Below, in pieces: positions 1 through 5,476 of a DNA stretch of 5,476 bases. Every line of letters begins with the position of its first letter. The first letter of the stretch is position 1. Source of the DNA: Chitinophagaceae bacterium. GTDB lineage: Bacteria; Bacteroidota; Bacteroidia; Chitinophagales; Chitinophagaceae. The translations under genes and the position numbers were made by a program. A model generated the notes under the pieces. It ran no database searches. It saw only the letters and a program-made list of their open reading frames with translations, and was not told the origin of the DNA. Location of the stretch: contig JAOQAL010000443.1 of assembly GCA_025963615.1 (NCBI GenBank), positions 1-5,476 on the forward strand, given 5' to 3'.

Positions 1-632
1 GCCTGTATCTGCTTGTTGATGAAATATTCTCCGTTTACGATATTGTGCTCTTTTAGGAATTCAACCGCTTCAAAAAATTCCTCTTCCCAGGCGGAAATAT
101 CATCACTATAGGAATAATTGTCAAGCAATCGTTGATGCTTTAACCTGAGTTTTATATACGAGGTGGTAAAACTTTTATCCAGCAAATCCCCTACCCTTAG
201 TCCATTCCGGCCGGTTTTATCCATGTAGGTAGGCCCAATCCCTTTCAATGTGGAACCAATCTTTTGATTTCCCTTCGACAGCTCTGCAGAAGCATCTAAT
301 GCACGATGTGTGGGAAGAATCAGGTGTGCCCTTTCGGAAATATATAAGTTCTTCTTCAGGTCAATTCCAAAAGATGCAACAATCTCGCATTCCCGTTTCA
401 ATGTAACCGGATCCAGCACCACCCCATTGCCGATAAGGTTCATGGTATTAGCATGAAAAACTCCGGAAGGAATCTGGTGCAAGACAACTTTCTTATCATT
501 TACATATAAAGTATGTCCTGCATTTGGACCGCCCTGGAACCTCGCGATAACATCATAATCCTTTGCAAAATAATCAACAATCTTTCCTTTTCCTTCATCG
601 CCCCATTGAAGGCCCAGAATAACATCTACCAT
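1..632 (-). CDS. purA: Adenylosuccinate synthase, N-terminal part (truncated by window edge)
   Basis: This cytoplasmic enzyme joins IMP and aspartate using GTP to form adenylosuccinate, the first committed step from IMP to AMP. The reading frame gives 210 complete codons; the family is usually about 420-430 residues, so the C-terminal half lies outside the left edge. Visible signatures are the N-terminal phosphate loop GLQWGDEGKGK (residues 7-17) with the catalytic Asp12, the GGPNAGHT segment (34-41) with the catalytic His40 (Asp13 and His41 in E. coli), IGNGVVLDP (67-75), and the IMP-site motif GIGPTYMDKTGRNGLR (131-146). The ATG at 632-630 is the natural start because the protein begins three to four residues before the conserved VILGLQWGDEG block. 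The same frame has no ATG further upstream before a stop at 678-680. No Shine-Dalgarno sequence precedes it; the leader is A-rich in the coding sense, as is usual in Bacteroidota. It lies 147 bases downstream of the rsh gene in the same direction. Confidence 0.97.
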   Translation of the reverse strand, partial: MVDVILGLQWGDEGKGKIVDYFAKDYDVIARFQGGPNAGHTLYVNDKKVVLHQIPSGVFHANTMNLIGNGVVLDPVTLKRECEIVASFGIDLKKNLYISERAHLILPTHRALDASAELSKGNQKIGSTLKGIGPTYMDKTGRNGLRVGDLLDKSFTTSYIKLRLKHQRLLDNYSYSDDISAWEEEFFEAVEFLKEHNIVNGEYFINKQIQ

Positions 633-779
633 TTGTTTGTTTTTGTAACGCGGCAAAAATAAGGTATCAACAAAACGCTACCTCATTTCTCTATGCCATG
701 TTTTATAAATTTATTCACGAAAAGGCAAAGGTTATTAACCTAACACTTATTAGTTTTCTGAAAAAAGAGTTGTAATAGC
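633..779 (-). promoter_or_regulatory. rsh-purA intergenic region with a possible purA -7 element
   Basis: This 147-base gap lies between two minus-strand genes. Read on the minus strand, positions 661-654 give TATTTTTG, which fits the Bacteroidota -7 consensus TAnnTTTG and would place a transcript start some 15-20 bases before the purA start codon. I do not find a TTTG-type -33 element at the expected distance, so the promoter call is weak. The gap also holds a 13-base palindrome AGGTTATTAACCT (730-742) and a weak hairpin (661-666 with 679-684). No coding sequence or RNA gene is recognisable. Whether purA is read from its own promoter or through rsh cannot be decided from the sequence. Confidence 0.25.
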
Positions 780-3020
780 TTAAACGGCTTCTGCATCGTA
801 ACGTTCTACGGATTCAATGCCAGGAAGTTCTTTTAACTTCTGGCCAAGTATTTCCAGCTCTTCCTTGTCATGAACATACAGTTTAATATTTCCCTGGAAA
901 ATCCCTTCTTTTGCTTCAACTGTGAGAGCAGCTATATTTATTTTTAGTTCTCCCGAGATCAGGTTGGTTATTTTGTGAATGACGCCTACATCATCCATCC
1001 CGATAATTTTTAAACCCGTCAGGAATGAAATCTCTTTGTTCTTGGCCCACTTTGTCTTTACTACCCGGTGCCCATAATTCGCCAGTAATTTTGCGGCATT
1101 CGGACAATTGGTACGGTGAATGGTTAATCCCTTTCCGGTGGTAACGAACCCAAAAACATCATCCCCCGGTATAGGCTTGCAACAATTGGCAAGATTATAA
1201 ACAATCCGGTCACTACTTTCACCAAATATGATAAGTTCAGCATCTTTTTTTGAAAGGGACGAGGAGGTAAAGTTATCTCCTTTCGGTTCATGTGGATGTT
1301 TTATTGGTTTTGGCAGCTCAAGCCGATCGCCAAGAACCTGGAATTCTTTCAGTTCTTTAAGATCAATATTTTTAATAGCGATCTGGTAAAACAGGTCCAG
1401 CGATGAATTTAATTTATAAAAAGAAACCAACTCTTCAATGTTCCCCTGCGAATAAGCCGCTCCGATTGCTTCCATCTTTCGCTGAAGAGTATATTTTCCT
1501 TCATCGGCAATGGTTCTTTTATCTTCCTTCAAGGAGTCTTTAATCTTGCTGCGGGCTTTGGCAGTTACTACAAACCCCAACCAGTCCTCCGAGGGCTTTT
1601 GCTTATTGCTGGTAATAATTTCGATCTGGTCACCGCTCCGAAGCTTATGGCTGATCGGAACTAATTTATGGTTGACTTTCGCACCAATACACTTCGAACC
1701 AATGGCGCTGTGAATGGAAAATGCAAAATCAAGTGCCGTAGAACCCACGGGAAGCATCTTCACATCACCTTTCGGTGTATACACATAAATTTCTTCCGCT
1801 AAAAAACTCGTTTTAAAATCCTGCAAAAAATCAATGGTATCCGTTTCCTGGTTGCTTATAACTTCCCGTATCTGTTGAAACCATTTATCAAAACGGCTTT
1901 CATCCGCCGTACCTTCTTTATATTTCCAGTGGGCCGCCAACCCTTTTTCAGCAATTTCATTCATCCGTTTGGTACGAATCTGTACTTCTACCCATTTGCC
2001 CTGAGGTCCCATCACGGTCGTATGCAGCGCTTCATAACCATTGCTTTTAGGATTACTTAGCCAATCTCTTAATCGTTCCGGGGAAGGGGTATATTCATCC
2101 GTAATCAGGGAGTATACCTTCCAGCATTCTTCTTTTTCCTTTTCAGGAGGCGAATCCAGCAGCACCCTGATGGCAAAAAGATCATATACTTCTTCAAAAT
2201 CCACCGCTTTTTTCCGCATTTTATTCCAGATGGAGTGGATACTTTTTGGCCTTCCGTAAATTTCAAAATTGAAACCGGTTTTTTCCAGTTTATCTTTTAA
2301 AGGCTTAATGAACTCATTAATATACCTTGTTCTTTCCCTTTTTGTTTCCGCTAATTTTTTCGCAATTTCTTTGTAGGTCTCTGGCTCCATATATTTCATT
2401 GCCAGGTCTTCCATCTCCGTCTTGATATTGTACAAACCCATGCGATGCGCCAGGGGGGCATAGATATAAACCGTTTCAGAAGATATTTTAAGCTGCTTTT
2501 CCCTTTTCATGCTATCCAGCGTCCGCATATTATGCAACCGGTCAGAAAGCTTAATCAGGATGACACGGGGATCATCGGTAAGCGTAAGTAATATTTTCTT
2601 AAAATTTTCCGCCTGTTGTGAGGCATTGACATCGATAACATTGGAAATTTTGGTCAGCCCATCGACAATCCTTGCAATCTCACTTCCAAATTCCCTTTCT
2701 ACATCTTCGAGGGAAATGTCCGTATCTTCTACCGTATCATGTAGTAAAGCGCAAATGGTGGATCGAACGCCTAACCCAATTTCTTCTACACAAATTCTTG
2801 CGACCGCCAAGGGGTGTAAAATATAAGGTTCCCCGCTTTTGCGCCGCATACTTTTATGAGCTTCAGCGGCAATTTCAAAAGCATTCCGGATAAGTTTGCG
2901 GTCCCCTGGCTTCAATTTGGTTTTCAATGCCCGCAACAAAGCCCGGTACTCACGGAGAATTAAATTTTTTTCCTGCTCTTCGCTCAAATTATATTTTGGT
3001 ATCTGCAATACAGTTTCCAT
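780..3020 (-). CDS. rsh: Bifunctional (p)ppGpp synthetase/hydrolase, long RelA-SpoT homologue
   Basis: This protein makes (p)ppGpp from ATP and GTP/GDP and removes its 3'-pyrophosphate, setting the stringent response, probably in contact with ribosomes. At 746 residues it is full length for a long RSH. Domain order: HD hydrolase (about 40-200) with the metal ligands His69, His94-Asp95 and Asp160 (HDTVED at 94-99, LSDRLHNMRT at 158-167), all intact; synthetase (about 245-370) with YGRPK (255-259), Asp280, RLRD (316-319), NGYEALH (327-333) and VEVQIRT (344-350, catalytic Glu345); TGS (about 409-470); a Cys-rich segment NCCKPIPGDD (612-621) with Cys639; and a C-terminal ACT domain (about 668-740). 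Both active sites therefore look functional, so I call it bifunctional; it could equally be labelled relA or spoT. The ATG at 3020-3018 is preceded two codons upstream by an in-frame TAG, so no earlier start is possible. It is divergent from the tRNA-Leu gene. I found no convincing promoter for it. Confidence 0.96.
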   Translation of the reverse strand: METVLQIPKYNLSEEQEKNLILREYRALLRALKTKLKPGDRKLIRNAFEIAAEAHKSMRRKSGEPYILHPLAVARICVEEIGLGVRSTICALLHDTVEDTDISLEDVEREFGSEIARIVDGLTKISNVIDVNASQQAENFKKILLTLTDDPRVILIKLSDRLHNMRTLDSMKREKQLKISSETVYIYAPLAHRMGLYNIKTEMEDLAMKYMEPETYKEIAKKLAETKRERTRYINEFIKPLKDKLEKTGFNFEIYGRPKSIHSIWNKMRKKAVDFEEVYDLFAIRVLLDSPPEKEKEECWKVYSLITDEYTPSPERLRDWLSNPKSNGYEALHTTVMGPQGKWVEVQIRTKRMNEIAEKGLAAHWKYKEGTADESRFDKWFQQIREVISNQETDTIDFLQDFKTSFLAEEIYVYTPKGDVKMLPVGSTALDFAFSIHSAIGSKCIGAKVNHKLVPISHKLRSGDQIEIITSNKQKPSEDWLGFVVTAKARSKIKDSLKEDKRTIADEGKYTLQRKMEAIGAAYSQGNIEELVSFYKLNSSLDLFYQIAIKNIDLKELKEFQVLGDRLELPKPIKHPHEPKGDNFTSSSLSKKDAELIIFGESSDRIVYNLANCCKPIPGDDVFGFVTTGKGLTIHRTNCPNAAKLLANYGHRVVKTKWAKNKEISFLTGLKIIGMDDVGVIHKITNLISGELKINIAALTVEAKEGIFQGNIKLYVHDKEELEILGQKLKELPGIESVERYDAEAV

Positions 3021-3048
3021 TGTCTACGAATTTAAGAAAAAGCTGCCG

Positions 3049-3082
3049 TTTGTCTTCATTTTGCTGAAATGCCCTACATTTG
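3049..3082 (+). promoter_or_regulatory. Bacteroidota-type promoter for tRNA-Leu
   Basis: The sequence TACATTTG at 3075-3082 matches the Bacteroidota -7 element TAnnTTTG exactly and continues as CAGCCC, as is common at such promoters. A TTTG at 3049-3052 lies 22 bases upstream and can serve as the -33 element, slightly wider than the usual 19-21 bases. Transcription would begin near 3088, leaving a leader of roughly 70 bases before the tRNA, to be removed by RNase P and other nucleases. The promoter sits in the divergent gap with rsh, only about 30-60 bases from the rsh start codon. Confidence 0.55.
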
Positions 3083-3159
3083 CAGCCCAATTTAAGAGTT
3101 TAACGTTTAAGAACAGATGTTTAAAAGTCTTTCAAAATTTTAAACATTTACCGGAAAAA

Positions 3160-3241
3160 GCGGGTGTGGTGAAATTGGTAGACATACCAGACTTAGGATC
3201 TGGCGCCGCAAGGCATGGGGGTTCGAGTCCCTCCACCCGCA
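3160..3241 (+). tRNA. tRNA-Leu, anticodon UAG
   Basis: The acceptor stem GCGGGTG (3160-3166) pairs perfectly with CACCCGC (3234-3240), with discriminator A at 3241. The anticodon stem CCAGA (3187-3191) pairs with TCTGG (3199-3203) around the loop CTTAGGA, which places the anticodon TAG at 3194-3196; it reads CUA and, by wobble, other CUN leucine codons. A long variable arm with a GCC/GGC stem (3205-3207 with 3212-3214) makes it a class II tRNA, as expected for leucine. The T arm is GGGGG-TTCGAGT-CCCTC (3217-3233), with one G-U pair. The 3' CCA is not encoded (the genome continues CAAA), so it must be added by the CCA-adding enzyme. Confidence 0.97.
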
Positions 3242-3341
3242 CAAACCAAAGTTTAGGAATTTAAGGGCGTAAAAAGTTTATAATTTTTCAAATGAACTTT
3301 TCCCTTATGCATTGCGTCTTCATACCGGAAGATCAGAAACC

Positions 3342-3368
3342 CTTAAACTTTAAAACTTTTTAAACTTT
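3342..3368 (+). repeat. Short A/T-rich tandem repeat before tig
   Basis: Three back-to-back copies of a TTAAACTTT-like unit (3343-3351, 3351-3359 with one changed base, 3360-3368) fill the leader just before the tig start codon. The first copy also resembles, in inverted orientation, the GTTTAA motifs upstream of the tRNA (3097-3111). The tract is low in GC and would keep the translation start unstructured; a specific role is not shown. Confidence 0.5.
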
Positions 3369-3372
3369 CCAA

Positions 3373-4773
3373 ATGGCAACTATTACAAAAGAAAATATTG
3401 GTTTGCTGCACGAAAAGCTGACAGTAAAGCTGGAAAAAACAGATTACCTGCCATCTTTTGAAAAAGCAATTAAAGATTATAGCAAAAAAGCGAATATCCC
3501 CGGTTTCCGTAAAGGCCAGGTTCCATCCGGCTTAATTAAGAAAATGTATGGTACCTCTGTCTTTTCGGATGAAGTACTGCGTTCGGTGGACCGGGAACTG
3601 GTGAAATATCTTGAAACAGATAAGCTGGACATCTTCGCACAGCCGCTTCCCCTGGAAATCGACATGCACCAACTGGATATGAACCATCCTGCCGATTATA
3701 TTTTTCAGTTCGAAGTGGGCATGAAACCTGAATTTACATTGGCTGACCTGGCAAAAGCAAAAACTGTTCGTTACAAAGTGCAGGTTACCGATGAAATGAT
3801 CAACACGGAAATTGAAAGACTGCAGAACCGTCATGGAAACATGAAAGACCTCGACACGGTAAATACCGAAGAAGATGTATTAAATGTACTTTTTACCCAG
3901 GTGGATGAAAATGGTGACGAAATAACAGGGGGTCCCGATAGCCATCCGGTTAAAAAAGACAACTCGCTGCTGGTAAAATATTTTAAAGAAGATTTCCGTA
4001 AAAATCTGATTGGAAAAACGATCAATGATTTTGTGATTGCAGACTTAGATACGGCTTTTGCAGAAAAAGAAAGAGAATGGATTATTGGTGACCTGGGTAT
4101 AAATAAAGAAGACGAAGCCGCCAAAAAATCAATCTTTAAAATTCAAATCACAAAAATCGGCTTACTGGAAAAGAAAGAGTTGAATGAAGAGTTTTTCACT
4201 CAGCTTTATCCTAACCAGGAAATAAAGACAGAAGCAGATTTCCGTAATAAGATAAATGGAGAAATACAGGCTTATTGGGATAACCAGGCAAAAAACCAGA
4301 TACATGATCAGGCTTATCATGAATTACTGGATCATACGGAAATTAAATTCCCCGAAGGCTTTTTGAAAAAGTGGATGAAAATGCCCCAGGCGGAAGGCGA
4401 ACAGACAAAGACCGATGAGCAGGTAGAACAGGAGTTCCCGCTTTTTATTAACCAGTTAAAATGGACACTTATTACGGATAAGGTTATTCGTGAAAATAGT
4501 ATCCGGGTGGAGCCTGAGGAACTGCGCAATTTTGCGAAACAACAATTATTTGGCTACATGGGCATCAACAGCGGCGGTGAGGAACAAAGCTGGATCAATG
4601 ACTATGCAGAAAAAATGATGAAGGACCGTAAATACGTAGAGGAAACATATAACCGCCTTCAGACTCAAAAGATTTTTGAATGGGCTGAAACACAGGTAAA
4701 GCCGGAGGAAAAAGAAATTACCGCTGAAGAATTTACCAAAATGGTTGAGGCTCATCAACACCATCACCATTAA
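3373..4773 (+). CDS. tig: Trigger factor, ribosome-associated chaperone
   Basis: Trigger factor binds the ribosome near the peptide exit tunnel and shields nascent chains. At 466 residues it is close to the family's usual 430-480. The N-terminal ribosome-binding domain carries the signature GFRKGQVP (residues 44-51), the loop that contacts ribosomal protein L23. The middle FKBP-like domain (about 150-262) is recognisable only by position and lacks a clear prolyl-isomerase consensus, so isomerase activity is doubtful. The rest (about 265-450) is the helical, charge-rich chaperone domain. The protein ends AHQHHHH: five histidines in the last six residues. The ATG at 3373 is supported by an in-frame TAA at 3361-3363. 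There is no Shine-Dalgarno sequence. It ends with tandem stops TAA-TAG and is followed at once by a strong terminator. It lies 131 bases after tRNA-Leu and upstream of clpP, the classic tig-clp order. I see no clear promoter of its own. Confidence 0.95.
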   Translation: MATITKENIGLLHEKLTVKLEKTDYLPSFEKAIKDYSKKANIPGFRKGQVPSGLIKKMYGTSVFSDEVLRSVDRELVKYLETDKLDIFAQPLPLEIDMHQLDMNHPADYIFQFEVGMKPEFTLADLAKAKTVRYKVQVTDEMINTEIERLQNRHGNMKDLDTVNTEEDVLNVLFTQVDENGDEITGGPDSHPVKKDNSLLVKYFKEDFRKNLIGKTINDFVIADLDTAFAEKEREWIIGDLGINKEDEAAKKSIFKIQITKIGLLEKKELNEEFFTQLYPNQEIKTEADFRNKINGEIQAYWDNQAKNQIHDQAYHELLDHTEIKFPEGFLKKWMKMPQAEGEQTKTDEQVEQEFPLFINQLKWTLITDKVIRENSIRVEPEELRNFAKQQLFGYMGINSGGEEQSWINDYAEKMMKDRKYVEETYNRLQTQKIFEWAETQVKPEEKEITAEEFTKMVEAHQHHHH

Positions 4774-4791
4774 TAGTTGGGCTATTTTTTG

Positions 4792-4830
4792 AAAAGGTTG
4801 GCAGGAAGTTATTTCTTGCCAACCTTTTTT
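4792..4830 (+). terminator. Intrinsic terminator after tig
   Basis: A 16-base-pair stem (4792-4807 with 4813-4828, one G-U pair, five-base loop GTTAT) has the core GGTTGGCA/TGCCAACC and runs into a T tract ending at 4830. It begins 18 bases after the tig stop codon. Its position means most tig transcripts should stop here and clpP should need its own promoter. The left arm begins with four A residues, so some activity in the other direction is possible, but no minus-strand gene needs it. Confidence 0.9.
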
Positions 4831-4919
4831 ATTTGCGGGACCGTCTTCTATCCATTTTGTGCCAATTCGGCAAATTTTGTGTCCTTCCGCCTGCATTTGC
4901 AGCCATTCATGCTTTCAAT

Positions 4920-4950
4920 TTTGTGGTTTTGGCATTTGGACGGATATTTG
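4920..4950 (+). promoter_or_regulatory. Candidate clpP promoter
   Basis: A TTTG at 4920-4923 is followed after 19 bases by GATATTTG (4943-4950), one base away from the Bacteroidota -7 consensus TAnnTTTG. This would start transcription near 4956, about 33 bases before the clpP ATG. A second, more distal candidate is TGCATTTG at 4892-4899, embedded in a 15-base stretch that is nearly identical to the tRNA-Leu promoter core, but it lacks a well-placed -33 TTTG. One or both could drive clpP downstream of the tig terminator. Confidence 0.4.
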
Positions 4951-4988
4951 ATGCATAGAAAAATCTCTAAGACTAAAAGTTTGTAATT

Positions 4989-5476
4989 ATGAGTTCTAAA
5001 TCGGAATTTGAAAAATACGCGGTAAAACACCGGGGTATTTCCAGCAATACACTGAATGGTTATGCCTCTCACCTGGTAACAGCTCTTACGCCAAACATCA
5101 TTGAAGAAAGGCCCATGAACGTAGCGGTGATGGATGTATACAGTCGTCTGATGATGGACAGGATTATTTTCCTGGGATATCCTATCAACGACGAAGTAGC
5201 CAATATAGTAACAGCTCAATTACTTTTCCTGGATTCGACAGACAGAGCCCGCGATATAAATATGTATATCAATAGCCCGGGTGGCAGCGTCTATTCAGGC
5301 ATGGGTATGTATGATACCATGCAATATGTAGCACCGGATATCGCTACAATCTGTATCGGAATGGCTGCGTCGATGGCCTGCGTATTATTAGGGGCTGGCA
5401 CGAAAGGAAAAAGAGCCGCCCTGAAACATGCCAGAATTATGATGCACCAGCCGAGTGGCGCTATCGGCGGCCAGGC
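4989..5476 (+). CDS. clpP: ATP-dependent Clp protease proteolytic subunit, N-terminal part (truncated by window edge)
   Basis: ClpP forms the barrel-shaped serine protease that degrades unfolded or tagged proteins fed to it by Clp ATPases such as ClpX. The window holds 162 complete codons of an expected 220 or so. Visible family marks are DRIIFLGYPINDEVAN (57-72), YINSPGGSVYSGMGMYDTM (93-111), the catalytic serine in GMAASMA (Ser128) and the catalytic histidine in RIMMHQPSG (His153); the catalytic aspartate lies beyond the right edge. The roughly 40 residues before the core (to ERPMNVAVMDVYSRLM) are longer than in E. coli, as I recall for Bacteroidota ClpP, and may include a propeptide. The ATG at 4989 is the only start available, since an in-frame TAA lies at 4974-4976. 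No Shine-Dalgarno sequence is present. It follows tig after a 215-base gap containing a terminator; clpX would be expected downstream. Confidence 0.97.
   Translation, partial: MSSKSEFEKYAVKHRGISSNTLNGYASHLVTALTPNIIEERPMNVAVMDVYSRLMMDRIIFLGYPINDEVANIVTAQLLFLDSTDRARDINMYINSPGGSVYSGMGMYDTMQYVAPDIATICIGMAASMACVLLGAGTKGKRAALKHARIMMHQPSGAIGGQ

Noticed and set aside
654..684. Possible minus-strand intrinsic terminator for rsh: six-pair stem (661-666 with 679-684) followed by a short U-rich tail.
   Set aside because: The stem is short and includes one G-U pair, the loop is 12 bases, and the U tract is interrupted and overlaps the possible purA -7 element. It is too weak to list as a feature.
2896..3264. 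Plus-strand open frame of 122 codons covering the divergent gap and the tRNA.
   Set aside because: It is antisense to the rsh 5' end and reads through the tRNA-Leu gene; its C-terminal part is the usual spurious translation of a tRNA.
3272..3301. Hairpin after tRNA-Leu, AAAAGTT (3272-3278) pairing with AACTTTT (3295-3301), as a tRNA terminator.
   Set aside because: The stem is seven mostly A-T pairs with a 16-base loop, and it is followed by CCC, not a T tract.
3160..3372. Integration site or mobile-element remnant at the 3' end of tRNA-Leu.
   Set aside because: There is no repeated copy of the tRNA 3' end, no integrase frame and no change in gene type; tig follows directly.
4777..4986. Plus-strand open frame of 69 codons between tig and clpP.
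   Set aside because: It begins inside the terminator region, has low-complexity aromatic-rich content and no family resemblance, and overlaps the candidate clpP promoters.
4848..5219. Minus-strand open frame of 123 codons over the start of clpP.
   Set aside because: It is a shadow of the clearly conserved clpP frame and resembles no known protein.

Overview
The window looks like ordinary housekeeping chromosome from a member of the Bacteroidota, most likely the Chitinophagia/Chitinophagaceae side of the phylum. The basis is the type of the proteins (Bacteroidota-type RelA/SpoT, PurA and ClpP), moderate-to-low GC with A/T-rich gaps, no Shine-Dalgarno sequence in front of any of the four protein genes, and promoter-like sites of the Bacteroidota form TAnnTTTG instead of TATAAT. 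The genus is not resolvable from the sequence alone.

Layout. On the minus strand lie purA (adenylosuccinate synthase; the first 210 codons are inside, the C-terminal half runs off the left edge, 1-632) and, upstream of it in the same direction, a complete bifunctional (p)ppGpp synthetase/hydrolase of the long RelA-SpoT type (780-3020). A 139-base divergent gap (3021-3159) separates this from the plus-strand half: tRNA-Leu(UAG) at 3160-3241, the complete trigger factor gene tig (3373-4773) with a histidine-rich C-terminus, a strong intrinsic terminator (4792-4830), and the first 162 codons of clpP (from 4989, running off the right edge).

Functional reading. The left half joins the enzyme that commits IMP to AMP synthesis with the enzyme that makes and degrades (p)ppGpp, a known inhibitor of adenylosuccinate synthase in E. 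coli. The right half is the widely conserved protein-quality-control neighbourhood tig-clpP, which in many bacteria continues into clpX. Here the two genes are separated by a terminator, so clpP probably has its own promoter.

No mobile element, CRISPR array, prophage or defence system is visible, and I do not see a previously undescribed system. The points worth a second look are small: the His-rich tail of trigger factor, a nearly identical 15-base promoter-like element in front of the tRNA and of clpP, TTAAAC-type repeats around the tRNA, and the possible joint transcription of tRNA-Leu and tig.
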